Below, one piece after another: positions 9,012 through 17,682 of a stretch of DNA of 64,000 nucleotides. Source of the stretch: JAAYUD01 sp041907665. GTDB taxonomy: Bacteria; Bacteroidota; Bacteroidia; Bacteroidales; Bacteroidaceae. The position numbers were made by a program, and so were the translations under genes. The notes under the pieces are model-generated. The model was not told the origin of the DNA, searched no databases, and saw nothing but the letters and a program-made list of their open reading frames with translations. The stretch covers positions 7,728 through 71,727 of the forward strand of contig JAYRGW010000013.1 in NCBI GenBank assembly GCA_041907665.1, read 5' to 3'. How positions within the stretch are numbered: the first letter of the stretch is position 1; every line of letters starts with the position of its first letter.

Positions 9012-10121
9012 TTAGTGAACAATCACACGCTGTGTCGGAGCCTGTTCAACATTTCGTTTGTCCACTTGACGCACCATCGATGCGGCAAGCGATAAAAACG
9101 CCTGCCCCGTAATTGTTTTCTCATTCAAAGCTACAGGTTCACCATTATCCCCCGATTCGCAAATACTCTGAACAATGGGAATTTGTCCCAACAACGGTAC
9201 ATTCATTTCATCAGCAAGCTTTTTACACCCTTCCTTTCCAAAAAGATAATACTTATTTTCGGGCAGTTCGGCTGGTGTAAACCATGACATATTTTCCACT
9301 AATCCCAAAATAGGTACATTTACCTTATCATTGGTAAACATATTAATACCCTTTCTTGCATCGGCAAGAGCTACAGCCTGCGGTGTGCTTACTACAATAG
9401 CACCCGTCAAAGCCAATGTTTGTACAATAGTAAGATGAATATCACTCGTCCCGGGTGGCAAATCTATAAGAAAATAATCCAATGGTCCCCAATCGGCATC
9501 AGCAATAAGTTGCTTCAATGCATTACTGGCCATACCACCACGCCATACCGTAGCTTGTTCAGGATTGACAAAGAAACCAATAGAAAGTACCTTGACCCCA
9601 TATTTTTCAACAGGTACAACCAGATCTCGTCCATCTTTCTGAATGCCATAAGGACGAGCGTCTTCTATATGAAACATTTTGGGTATAGATGGACCAAAAA
9701 TATCCGCGTCAAGTAATCCCACCCGATAACCCAATTTTACCAAAGAGACGGCAAGATTGGAAGCGACCGTAGATTTACCTACGCCACCTTTACCAGAAGA
9801 GATACCAATAATATTCGTGACTTGCGACAAAAATTTTTCAGGTTCAGGACGAGCAGCCTTGATGGTCTTAACATCAATATTACCTTCAATCTCTACATCC
9901 TTATCTATATAATTTTTAATTGCCGCTTCAGCCGATTTTACAACAGATTTCAAGAATGGATCTGTAGGCTTCTCAAAAATAAGCGAGAAAGAAACTTTCA
10001 TTCCATCAATACGAATATTATCATCGACCATTCCGGCTTCAACAATATTCTTTCCTGTACCGGGATAGCGCACATGAGTCAACGCATCTAATATCAATTT
10101 GGGATATAAAGTAATCATCAT
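9012..10121 (-). CDS. mrp: Mrp/ApbC-type P-loop ATPase, Fe-S cluster carrier
   Basis: This 369-residue cytosolic protein of the Mrp/NBP35 family helps to load or carry Fe-S clusters. An N-terminal MIP18-like domain (about residues 5-90) is followed by a deviant Walker A (SGKGGVGKST, 109-118), DADIFGPSIPKMF, the Walker B-like DYFLIDLPPGTSD and SWFTPAELPENKYY. The CPxC pair found in many ApbC proteins after ENMS is absent here; ENMSWFTPAEL stands in its place. This appears common in Bacteroidetes members, but cluster binding is then not shown by the sequence. It lies 21 bp behind trmB and is probably co-transcribed. A second ATG, one codon in, is an equally good start. Confidence 0.92.
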   Translation of the reverse strand: MMITLYPKLILDALTHVRYPGTGKNIVEAGMVDDNIRIDGMKVSFSLIFEKPTDPFLKSVVKSAEAAIKNYIDKDVEIEGNIDVKTIKAARPEPEKFLSQVTNIIGISSGKGGVGKSTVASNLAVSLVKLGYRVGLLDADIFGPSIPKMFHIEDARPYGIQKDGRDLVVPVEKYGVKVLSIGFFVNPEQATVWRGGMASNALKQLIADADWGPLDYFLIDLPPGTSDIHLTIVQTLALTGAIVVSTPQAVALADARKGINMFTNDKVNVPILGLVENMSWFTPAELPENKYYLFGKEGCKKLADEMNVPLLGQIPIVQSICESGDNGEPVALNEKTITGQAFLSLAASMVRQVDKRNVEQAPTQRVIVH

Positions 10122-10142
10122 ATATATTTGTTTTATTATTTT

Positions 10143-10901
10143 CTATTTTGCTGATTCAAGCCCACTTCTTTTACTACGATTATAACTTCGATAGCTATCA
10201 AGCGGTATTTCTACATCCGGCTCTATCAGATTTTGAGTTTTCGGTAAGCAGAAGCGTATATATTTGGTAGGTATACCGCGCTGCAACCATTGTTGTTCAT
10301 AATATGTTTTAATGTTCAATGCATCATCTGTCAAATCGGTATGATACAAATCATCTGTCAACACTTGCAAAGGCAAATTATTCTTTTCAATCAATGCTTT
10401 GGTATAACTGAAAAGAAATGGACTATCCGTCTTGAGGTGGATAAGTCCACCATCTTTTAAGAACTTACGATAGCGTTCCAAGAAAAAAGTCGAAGTCAGG
10501 CGCTTGGTTAGCGACTTCATTTGAGGATCAGGAAAAGTCAGCCATATTTCATCTACCTCATCTTTATCAAAAAAGCGATCGATAATCTCTATATTCGTAC
10601 GCAAGAAAGCTACATTTTTCATCCCTTCCTGAAGAGATTCGGTTGCTCCAGTCCACATTCTGGCACCTTTTATATCTACTGCAATAAAGTTTTTATCAGA
10701 ACATAACCGGCCTAGCCCAACAGTATATTCAGCTCTCCCACATCCCAGTTCCAAGACAAGAGGATGTTCATTGCCAAAAAACTTTTCGTGCCAATGCCCT
10801 TTCATATCAAACGGAACATTTTCCAATAACGCATACGGATATTGAAAGACGTGAGGATATGACTCCATATCAGCAAACTTTTGCAATTTATTCTTTCCCA
10901 T
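10143..10901 (-). CDS. trmB: tRNA (guanine-N7)-methyltransferase
   Basis: TrmB makes m7G46 in the tRNA variable loop using S-adenosylmethionine. The 252-residue protein has the SAM motif VLELGCGRAEYTVGLG, an acidic loop with FIAVDIKGARMW, the signature DEIWLTFPDPQMKS and the late motif HLKTDSPFLFSYT. The frame extends 12 codons upstream to 10937, but MGKNKLQKF at 10901 is the usual family start. It is the first gene of a likely trmB-mrp unit. Confidence 0.92.
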   Translation of the reverse strand: MGKNKLQKFADMESYPHVFQYPYALLENVPFDMKGHWHEKFFGNEHPLVLELGCGRAEYTVGLGRLCSDKNFIAVDIKGARMWTGATESLQEGMKNVAFLRTNIEIIDRFFDKDEVDEIWLTFPDPQMKSLTKRLTSTFFLERYRKFLKDGGLIHLKTDSPFLFSYTKALIEKNNLPLQVLTDDLYHTDLTDDALNIKTYYEQQWLQRGIPTKYIRFCLPKTQNLIEPDVEIPLDSYRSYNRSKRSGLESAK

Positions 10902-10976
10902 AAAATCATAAATATGTAACGAAGAAAGAGGGCACATTGATTGCTCATATACCCTCTTTTCTTTTAATAACTATTA

Positions 10977-11132
10977 TTATTCAGCAGCGGCAGTATTTGC
11001 CGTTTCCATCTTTGCTTCAAAATCGGCTTTTACATCTTCGTAGAAGGCTGCATTGCATGTTGTCACGTAAGGTCCCAACCATAAGAAACCTATACCGAGA
11101 GTCAAGACACAAAGAATATTTAAAGGGTTAAA
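10977..11132 (-). pseudogene. C-terminal fragment of a membrane protein directly after ilvE
   Basis: From the codon after the ilvE stop, in the same frame, the minus strand encodes about 51 residues ending in TAA at 10977-10979. The text reads FNPLNILCVLTLGIGFLWLG, then PYVTTCNAAFYEDVKADFE, then an Ala-rich tail: a membrane segment plus short charged tail, like the C-terminus of a polytopic protein. There is no start codon or ribosome site. I read it as a remnant of a deleted gene; readthrough of ilvE would fuse it in frame. The exact family was not identified. Confidence 0.5.
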
Positions 11133-12152
11133 TTAATCCAATACCGTAACCCATCCATAAGGATCCGACTCGTCGCCATACTGAATGGCACGAAGCTTAT
11201 TGTATAACTTCGTCGACCAGGGACCGGGTTTACCGTCTTTAGAAATAACATACGACCTCTTATTTTCCAGATCATCAATCTTACTGATAGGACTGATAAC
11301 AGCTGCAGTACCGCAAGCGCCGGCTTCTTCAAAAGTAGCCAATTCTTCTTCGGCCACTGGACGCCGTTCTACTTTCAACCCCATATCTTCAGCCAACTGA
11401 ATCAAACTTTTATTCGTGATAGAAGGGAGAATAGAGGTAGATTTTGGAGTTATATATGTATTATCTTTGATACCGAAGAAATTGGCAGCACCACATTCAT
11501 CAATATACTTTTTCTCTTTAGCATCCAAATAAAATTCACAAGAATAACCCAAATCGTGAGCCATTTTGTTTGCACGCAAACTGGCAGCATAATTACCACC
11601 CACTTTATAAATACCGGTTCCAAGAGGAGCAGAACGGTCGAACTCACGAATAATGACATAAGGATTGGTACTGAAACCTCCCTTGAAATAAGGACCAACT
11701 GGAGTAACGAAAATGATGAACATATACTCTGTCGCCGGATGAACGCCCACCTGAGCAGACATTCCTATTAATAGAGGACGAATATATAATGTGGCACCGG
11801 ATTCATAAGGTGGAATAAAACGTTCGTTCAACTTCACTACTTTCAGTACTGCTTCACGGAATCTTTCCGTAGGCAGTTCGGGCATTAAGATTCCCTGACA
11901 TGTTGATTGCAAACGCTCTGCATTGGCTTCCAAACGAAACACACGAATTTTACCGTCTTTACCACGGTAGGCCTTTAAACCTTCAAAAGCTTCCTGACCA
12001 TAATGCAGACAAGTAGCAGCCATGTGCATATTTATTTCTTCGCTACTGCTGACTTCCAACTCGCCCCACACGCCGTTACGATAGTTAATTCTAACGTTAT
12101 AATCGGTTCTTTGATAACCAAACGAAAGATTTTTCCAATCGATCTCTTTCAT
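11133..12152 (-). CDS. ilvE: branched-chain amino acid aminotransferase
   Basis: This PLP-dependent fold-type IV enzyme of 339 residues interconverts Leu, Ile or Val with their 2-oxo acids, using glutamate/2-oxoglutarate. The PLP lysine is Lys183 in GTGIYKVGGNYAAS. The block YIDECGAANFFGIKDN and the cofactor-binding GTAAVISPI follow. The length fits the class with a long N-terminus (BCAT-II-like). A -7 box is 43 bp upstream, so it appears to be a single gene. A foreign membrane-protein fragment lies immediately downstream. Confidence 0.93.
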   Translation of the reverse strand: MKEIDWKNLSFGYQRTDYNVRINYRNGVWGELEVSSSEEINMHMAATCLHYGQEAFEGLKAYRGKDGKIRVFRLEANAERLQSTCQGILMPELPTERFREAVLKVVKLNERFIPPYESGATLYIRPLLIGMSAQVGVHPATEYMFIIFVTPVGPYFKGGFSTNPYVIIREFDRSAPLGTGIYKVGGNYAASLRANKMAHDLGYSCEFYLDAKEKKYIDECGAANFFGIKDNTYITPKSTSILPSITNKSLIQLAEDMGLKVERRPVAEEELATFEEAGACGTAAVISPISKIDDLENKRSYVISKDGKPGPWSTKLYNKLRAIQYGDESDPYGWVTVLD

Positions 12153-12194
12153 AATATTTACTTTTTGAATTAGTTATTTAAATTACTTCTTTTG

Positions 12195-12202
12195 CAAAAA
12201 TA
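12195..12202 (-). promoter_or_regulatory. -7 box for ilvE
   Basis: The minus strand reads TATTTTTG, 43 bp before the ilvE ATG. A -33 element is not evident. Confidence 0.4.
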
Positions 12203-12221
12203 GACTTTATTATTCATATTT

Positions 12222-12410
12222 TCACTTGTTCTGCAATATTTTTTTTACTTCATCTTCCGTTTGAGTCAATTTCTTCTGGCATTTTGCTATTATTTGATTG
12301 GCCTCTTTAAGCTTTCCTCCCAACTGATCAAGTTCCATGTTACCCGACTCTATTTCGTTAATTATTTCCTCCAAACGCTTTACAGATTCCGAATAATTTA
12401 TTTTTTCCAT
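12222..12410 (-). CDS. xseB: exonuclease VII small subunit
   Basis: The 62-residue helical protein MEKINYSESVKRLEEIINEI is the small subunit of exonuclease VII. Several copies wrap the large subunit to give the enzyme that degrades single-stranded DNA from both ends. The two-helix hairpin pattern (SGNMELDQLGGKLKEA) is diagnostic, and the length is normal. It starts 12 bp after the xseA stop, the usual operon order. Confidence 0.92.
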   Translation of the reverse strand: MEKINYSESVKRLEEIINEIESGNMELDQLGGKLKEANQIIAKCQKKLTQTEDEVKKILQNK

Positions 12411-12422
12411 ATCTCACTATTT

Positions 12423-13664
12423 TTAGTTTTTATTTTTTACAACATTAGATACGATAGTACCACGATACAATTGTGTCGCCAACTCATCTCCATCCTTGCA
12501 CTTCGATGCATCTTTCAAGACCTTTCCTCCACTCGTCGTTATACTATACCCTTTCGCCAATATTTTTTGAGGCGAAGCATCCGACACTTTCGATGCGTAA
12601 AGTGCTAACCGATGGCGCTCAGACAAAAGGTATCGATCGACTGCCGAGCAAAGATCCTTAGAATCTGATATCAAATTCGAGTGGCTTTCACCAAGTTGCC
12701 TGATTGCTGCCGCGGGTATCCTACTGCGAAACATCAACAACGTCTGCGCTTCACTATTAAGTCTTTCCACTACAAGATGGTGCAAATTGTCCGCCAAATT
12801 CCACAAACGACCTGCAGCAATTGCCATTCTATCTATAAGAAATGCAGCTGCTGCCGTGGGAGTTTTAACTCGAGTATGAGCGACTTTATCCAAAACGGTT
12901 TCATCTCGTTCATGTCCTATACCCGTAATCACAGGCAATCTAAATTGGGCTACTGCCGCTGCCAGCAAATAGCTATCGAAGCAAGCAAGGTCCGAAGTTG
13001 CTCCCCCACCCCGAATAATCACTAGGACATCAAAGTCATCTATATGCGAGTCTATCTGCTGCATCGCATCAAGCACCGACTGCTCTGCCTGATTGCCCTG
13101 CATCAAGGCTTGAAAAAGTTCTACATGAAAAGCGAACCCTTGTTCATTCAGCTTCAGTTGGTTTGCAAAATCACCATATCCTGCCGCCATATTGGAAGAG
13201 ATCACAGCTATACGCTGCGGTAATTCGGGCATATCAAGCTCCTTATTAAGATGTATGATGCCGTCTTCTTCCAGTTGTTTCAATATCTGTTGCCGACGCA
13301 ATGCCATATCGCCCATCGTATAGGCAGGATCTATCTGATGCACGATCAGGCTGTAGCCAAAAATCTCATGAAAGCTGACACTTACTTGTACCCTCACCTT
13401 TATACCTGCCCCAAATGTTTGTCCGGTGGTATCCTCAAAGAAAGACTTCAACAGACCAAATGTTTGTTGCCAAATAATGCCCCGTGCCTTAGCTACCTGT
13501 TTTCTACGATATTCATCGTTTTGAACAAATTCCACATAACAATGGCCACCATTGATATGTACTTCACTCAATTCGGCTTCAATCCAATATTCGTCAGGCA
13601 TGCATTGCTCCAAGCTACGCCTCACCAGCGAATTGAGTTCCAAAAGAGTTAGCGACTGTTCCAT
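12423..13664 (-). CDS. xseA: exonuclease VII large subunit
   Basis: The 413-residue catalytic subunit of exonuclease VII acts in DNA repair and recombination. It has an N-terminal OB-fold (ELSEVHINGGHCYVEFVQND) and the nuclease core with IAVISSNMAAGYGDF, DVLVIIRGGGATSDLACFD and LPVITGIGHERDETVLDKVA. A coiled-coil segment and a short C-terminal domain ending KGYSITTSGGKV follow. It lies 18 bp after the SUI1-like gene and 12 bp before xseB, so the three genes are probably one transcript. Confidence 0.93.
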   Translation of the reverse strand: MEQSLTLLELNSLVRRSLEQCMPDEYWIEAELSEVHINGGHCYVEFVQNDEYRRKQVAKARGIIWQQTFGLLKSFFEDTTGQTFGAGIKVRVQVSVSFHEIFGYSLIVHQIDPAYTMGDMALRRQQILKQLEEDGIIHLNKELDMPELPQRIAVISSNMAAGYGDFANQLKLNEQGFAFHVELFQALMQGNQAEQSVLDAMQQIDSHIDDFDVLVIIRGGGATSDLACFDSYLLAAAVAQFRLPVITGIGHERDETVLDKVAHTRVKTPTAAAAFLIDRMAIAAGRLWNLADNLHHLVVERLNSEAQTLLMFRSRIPAAAIRQLGESHSNLISDSKDLCSAVDRYLLSERHRLALYASKVSDASPQKILAKGYSITTSGGKVLKDASKCKDGDELATQLYRGTIVSNVVKNKN

Positions 13665-13682
13665 CTTCTACATTCACCCTTT

Positions 13683-14021
13683 CTATTTAGTATTGGTATA
13701 TCCGGCAGATTTGAGTAAAGCGATTACTTGTTCCCTATGTTCGCCCTGGATGATAATTTCACCTTCTTTAGCGCTACCTCCAACACCGCACTTCACTTTC
13801 AACATTTTGCCCAGTACCTGCAAGTCGCTTTCTGCTCCGACAAAACCTTCGACAAGTGTTACCACTTTGCCGCCTCTATTCCGTTTATCAATCTTGACTC
13901 TCAATTTCTGCCGATTAGCAGGAACCGTACTTTGTTCCACCTCTTGAGCATCATCATACTTAAAATCGGGATTTGTAGAATACACGACATTCAGATGACT
14001 TTTCCAATCATTATCCTTCAT
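13683..14021 (-). CDS. SUI1/eIF1-like translation factor (YciH family)
   Basis: This small basic protein of 112 residues has an SUI1 domain: VKIDKRNRGGKVVTLVEGF, then GVGGSAKEGEIIIQGEHREQ. Bacterial YciH can influence start-codon fidelity, but its role in Bacteroidetes is not established. The frame extends 11 codons upstream; MKDNDWKSHLNVVYSTNPDF at 14021 matches the usual start, and a -7 box lies 30 bp upstream. It is the first gene of the likely yciH-xseA-xseB unit, divergent from the DUF5686 gene. Confidence 0.88.
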   Translation of the reverse strand: MKDNDWKSHLNVVYSTNPDFKYDDAQEVEQSTVPANRQKLRVKIDKRNRGGKVVTLVEGFVGAESDLQVLGKMLKVKCGVGGSAKEGEIIIQGEHREQVIALLKSAGYTNTK

Positions 14022-14051
14022 TATTTTCTTATTTTTATCGTTATACGGTTT

Positions 14052-14059
14052 CAAAAATA
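14052..14059 (-). promoter_or_regulatory. -7 box for the SUI1-xseA-xseB unit
   Basis: The minus strand reads TATTTTTG, back to back with the promoter of the divergent DUF5686 gene. The two promoters nearly overlap, so polymerase binding may be mutually exclusive. Confidence 0.4.
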
Positions 14060-14067
14060 CAAAATTG

Positions 14068-14099
14068 TTTGAAAGTAATTCGGTATTTTAGTACTTTTG
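14068..14099 (+). promoter_or_regulatory. Bacteroidetes-type promoter for the DUF5686 gene
   Basis: TTTG (14068-14071), a 20-nt spacer and TACTTTTG (14092-14099) match the -33/-7 consensus. The predicted start is near 14106, just before the chosen ATG at 14132 and downstream of the ATG at 14069, which is therefore unlikely to be used. Confidence 0.65.
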
Positions 14100-14131
14100 T
14101 CGTTCATTATTATCATAATTTTATCCGAAAG

Positions 14132-16564
14132 ATGCGCATCAGACTATTGTTGTTCCTTCTTTGCATACCTTTTATATCTACCGAAGCACAAAAGTTTCGA
14201 GGATTAGTGATAGACAACAATAGCAAGCCTATACCTTATGCATCACTCTACATTAAAGAGCTCAGATCGGGTATTATGACCGATGCCTATGGTTCCTTTT
14301 TTATGTATCTCCCCCCTGGAGATTATTCATGCGAAACGTCTTGCTCCGGATATGACAGCACAGATTGGAAATTGCATCAAACTAAAACTACAGTTATAAA
14401 AAACATCGTATTGCAAAGACGCCATTATACGCTACCGAAAGAAAACGACCAAAACGAAAATCCCGCCATTAACATTATACGATCTGCCATCCAGGCAGCT
14501 CCTCATTATCTCAATATCATATCGGGATACAAGGCAGATGTTTATACTAAAAACCGTGAAAAATTGGTAAAAGTACCGGGCATTCAGAAAATGTCGAAAA
14601 CAGTAAGATACCTCGCCAAAAATTATCAAGGCAAGTTAGTGGTAAGCGAAGAACACAAAAAGATAAACTACCGTAATCCGAACATATACCAGATACGAAC
14701 ACTGAATAAGACAACAATTCTGCCAAAAGAGTTGGATATACCCATAGACATCAGTACCACAAACATTTACGAGAGAATGATATTGAACAAGTTATCACCT
14801 ATCGCTCCCGAGGCTATGCGCTACTATCGATATATCTTGATATGCACAACAAAAGAATCCGGACATACCATTTATAAAATCCAAGTCATACCGAAGCATC
14901 TACAATCGGTATTGGTTAGCGGATACATTTATATTGTAGATAAACTATGGTGTGTCTCGGCATTCGACTTACTGACATACGACAGTCATATCATAGCCAA
15001 CATAAAAGTGGCGTATAAAGAAATCGTGCCGCGCGGCTTTCTACCCGTAACTATTCAGGCCGGCATTAACTATCACAATACAGGTTTTCAAGCTCTTTCG
15101 TACAACATTCATAGTATACGCTATGACAGCGTTATTGTCAACAACAACACCCGGATTTTATTCAATCAACATCGCACGAAAAAAGGACACCGATTCGAAA
15201 GACTTTTGCCCAAAGATCTGATTTCGATAAAAGAAGATACCATGGCATTGGATAGAGATTCCATGATGTGGGATTCCATTCGGCGTGTCCCATTACTACC
15301 CGAAGAAGCAGAAAGCTATCAATTAATAAAGCCCGAACAAAAGAAAAAGACATTCCACTTCAGCATGAAAGATTGGACGGACATGCGTACTTGGTGGAAC
15401 TTAATAATCAGAGGCGACCGTTTCATGACGCCAAACAAAAAACAATGGATGGACTGCTACAACATACAGTCCATGGTTCCCGAATACAATTTTGTAGACG
15501 GCCTATGGATCGGCTATAAATTGGGATTGGGCTGGCGAATTTCTCATGCCAATACTTTCGAATTCAATCCGGCAGCCTATTATGCCACGGCACGCCACAA
15601 ATGGATTGCTTTCGGCGACTTTTCATTCACGTATGCTCCCAGAGCCAGAGGTCGAATATCACTCAAAGGGGGGTCGCTCACCCAAGATTATAATGAAGAA
15701 AGCGGCGAATCAAGACTGTTCAACTCCGTATCGGCACTCATTTATGCCGACAACTACGTGAAGCTGTTCAACAAACAGTATATTACCATCAGTAACCAAG
15801 TAGAGCCTTTCAACGGCATGTTATTCTCATCTTCTCTCAGTTGGGAGCGCCGCCGTAAAATAGACAATCATGTACATCATAGTTTGCTGGGGCAAGATGC
15901 AGAGTCCAATAACCCTTTCAAAGACAATTCGTATACGATGCCGGCAAATCGACTACTTAAAATGTCTTTGGCACTCGAATATACACCGAATCATTATTAT
16001 TGCATGAAAAATGATCAAAAGATCTATGAAGAGACCGAAAATCCGACGTTCAATTTTTCCTATACACAAGCCTTTAGTATCGGAGAGGTCGAGTCCTCTC
16101 CACATTATAGCAAGATACAGACGGGAATTAAACAAACCATCAACGTCGGACTTTTCAATCGATTCATCTGGCTTGCCGATGCAGGATGTTTCTTCAATCG
16201 CAAAAGCATGGAATTTCCGGATTATCACCATTTTCCAACAGTAAAGAACACCTCTACGACACGCTCCTTCAGTTACGGATTTTTCTTGCCCAACTGCTAC
16301 ACGTTTAGCACACCAGATCGTTGGTTAATGATCAATGCGACATGGAATACACCCTATTTGTTAATAAAATACTTACCCATATTCCAACACAAGAAGTTCG
16401 ATGAAGCTATTCATTTTCGTTTACTTGCCACTCCCGAAGAACATCCCTATATGGAGTTATCCTACTCTACAGGCGTAGAGGATATTTCGCGAGTCGGATT
16501 TTGCATCGGTTTCGACCGTAGCGGCTATCGATCTGTAGGTATCTCCCTGAGCTTTGCAATGTGA
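14132..16564 (+). CDS. DUF5686-family outer-membrane protein with carboxypeptidase-like regulatory domain
   Basis: This 810-residue exported protein has a signal peptide (MRIRLLLFLLCIPFISTEA), a beta-sandwich CarboxypepD_reg-like domain (KFRGLVIDNNSKPIPYASLY) and the long DUF5686 region. The C-terminal third alternates aromatic and polar residues as in outer-membrane beta-strands and ends ISLSFAM, an outer-membrane terminus. Such proteins resemble SusC-type barrels without a plug; their function is not established. The ATG at 14132 is chosen over 14069 because of the signal peptide and the promoter position. It converges with xth. Confidence 0.8.
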   Translation: MRIRLLLFLLCIPFISTEAQKFRGLVIDNNSKPIPYASLYIKELRSGIMTDAYGSFFMYLPPGDYSCETSCSGYDSTDWKLHQTKTTVIKNIVLQRRHYTLPKENDQNENPAINIIRSAIQAAPHYLNIISGYKADVYTKNREKLVKVPGIQKMSKTVRYLAKNYQGKLVVSEEHKKINYRNPNIYQIRTLNKTTILPKELDIPIDISTTNIYERMILNKLSPIAPEAMRYYRYILICTTKESGHTIYKIQVIPKHLQSVLVSGYIYIVDKLWCVSAFDLLTYDSHIIANIKVAYKEIVPRGFLPVTIQAGINYHNTGFQALSYNIHSIRYDSVIVNNNTRILFNQHRTKKGHRFERLLPKDLISIKEDTMALDRDSMMWDSIRRVPLLPEEAESYQLIKPEQKKKTFHFSMKDWTDMRTWWNLIIRGDRFMTPNKKQWMDCYNIQSMVPEYNFVDGLWIGYKLGLGWRISHANTFEFNPAAYYATARHKWIAFGDFSFTYAPRARGRISLKGGSLTQDYNEESGESRLFNSVSALIYADNYVKLFNKQYITISNQVEPFNGMLFSSSLSWERRRKIDNHVHHSLLGQDAESNNPFKDNSYTMPANRLLKMSLALEYTPNHYYCMKNDQKIYEETENPTFNFSYTQAFSIGEVESSPHYSKIQTGIKQTINVGLFNRFIWLADAGCFFNRKSMEFPDYHHFPTVKNTSTTRSFSYGFFLPNCYTFSTPDRWLMINATWNTPYLLIKYLPIFQHKKFDEAIHFRLLATPEEHPYMELSYSTGVEDISRVGFCIGFDRSGYRSVGISLSFAM

Positions 16565-16584
16565 CGCATCCGGGCCTATTGCCT

Positions 16585-17346
16585 TTAAAGGATAATGCCG
16601 ATCGGACAATGATCGGCCCCGTCAATCTCATTCAGAATAAACGCATCTTTGAGAGAAGGCAACAATGATTGGCTTATAAGAAAATAATCTATACGCCACC
16701 CTATATTCTTTTCACGAGCTCCGAATCGATAGCTCCACCACGAATACGAATCTTTTTTATCCGGATAGAAATGGCGATAAGTATCAACAAAGCCATTGGC
16801 AATAAACCGATCCATTCCATCTATTTCTTTTTGCGTATATCCGGCCGACTTATTATAATTATCTTTGGGACGAGCAATATCTATAGGTTCATGAGCAACA
16901 TTGAAATCTCCGCATATCACAACAGGTTTCTTCTGCTCCAACCGCTTCATATAGGCAAGCAAAGCCTTATCCCACTCTGCACGATAATCAAGCCTTACCA
17001 GTTCGGCCCCCGAATTGGGCACATAAACATTGATTAAATAGAAATGCTGAAATTCGACAGTAATGACACGTCCTTCTTGATCGTGTTCTTCTATCCCAAT
17101 ACCATTAGTCACTCCGACAGGTTCTACCCTACTCAGCACTGCTGTACCAGAATATCCTTTCCGAACAGCCGAGTTGGAACAAACCCGATAGCCCTGCAAT
17201 TCGGCAAGTGCCTCTTTCACCTGGTCATCTTGAGCCTTCGTCTCTTGGATACAAAACACATCCGCATCCATTTTCTCTATTTTAGAAAGAAAATCTTTCT
17301 TCACAACAGCCCTAAGGCCATTTACATTCCATGATATAAGTTTCAT
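16585..17346 (-). CDS. xth: exodeoxyribonuclease III (AP endonuclease)
   Basis: This Mg2+-dependent AP endonuclease and 3'-exonuclease has 253 residues from MKLISWNVNGLRA. Motifs of the EEP fold are present: DVFCIQETKAQ (metal Glu), INVYVPNSG, VICGDFNVAHEPIDIA (catalytic Asp-x-Asn), the WSYRFGAREKNIGWRIDYF block and the terminal DHCP with catalytic His. It acts in base-excision repair. The frame begins 12 codons earlier, but the conserved N-terminus starts at 17346. The length is normal. It is convergent with the DUF5686 gene, 20 bp apart. Confidence 0.94.
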   Translation of the reverse strand: MKLISWNVNGLRAVVKKDFLSKIEKMDADVFCIQETKAQDDQVKEALAELQGYRVCSNSAVRKGYSGTAVLSRVEPVGVTNGIGIEEHDQEGRVITVEFQHFYLINVYVPNSGAELVRLDYRAEWDKALLAYMKRLEQKKPVVICGDFNVAHEPIDIARPKDNYNKSAGYTQKEIDGMDRFIANGFVDTYRHFYPDKKDSYSWWSYRFGAREKNIGWRIDYFLISQSLLPSLKDAFILNEIDGADHCPIGIIL

Positions 17347-17509
17347 AACGACAAATATGGCAATTCTCTCATTATTCTGCAAATAATCGGGTACATTTTT
17401 ACGACCTGACTTTCTAAAGCATCACAACAAAGTGCAGTTCAAAATATCAATCAGCATGATATAAGATTAACATTGATTTCTTAAAAAAAAGAGGATGAAA
17501 TAGCTTTAA

Positions 17510-17615
17510 TAAAAAATCAAAACAACTCCTAAGACAAAAAGCATTCTTTCAATGATAATTTTTGGTAATTTTTTGCAGTACACAAACTCTTGATACAATA
17601 AAATACTTATCTTTG
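17510..17615 (+). promoter_or_regulatory. upstream region of the NRPS-like gene: shared motif and -7 box
   Basis: The 336-bp gap before the NRPS-like gene holds TAAAAAATCAAAACA continuing ACTCCTAAG (17510-17533), a motif repeated at 24903 and 25740, and a -7 box TATCTTTG at 17608-17615. The implied leader is about 60 nt. A good -33 was not found. Nothing else is recognisable in the gap. Confidence 0.4.
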
Positions 17616-17682
17616 GCAAACGATAAAAAGACTCATTCACGAGAGTCTAGACAAGTACTAAAATTTTTATAAGACAATTTGT

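Noticed and set aside
13683..17346. tRNA or rRNA genes near the housekeeping segment
   Set aside because: No T-loop or acceptor-stem pattern was recognised by eye anywhere in the window; a covariance-model scan would be decisive.
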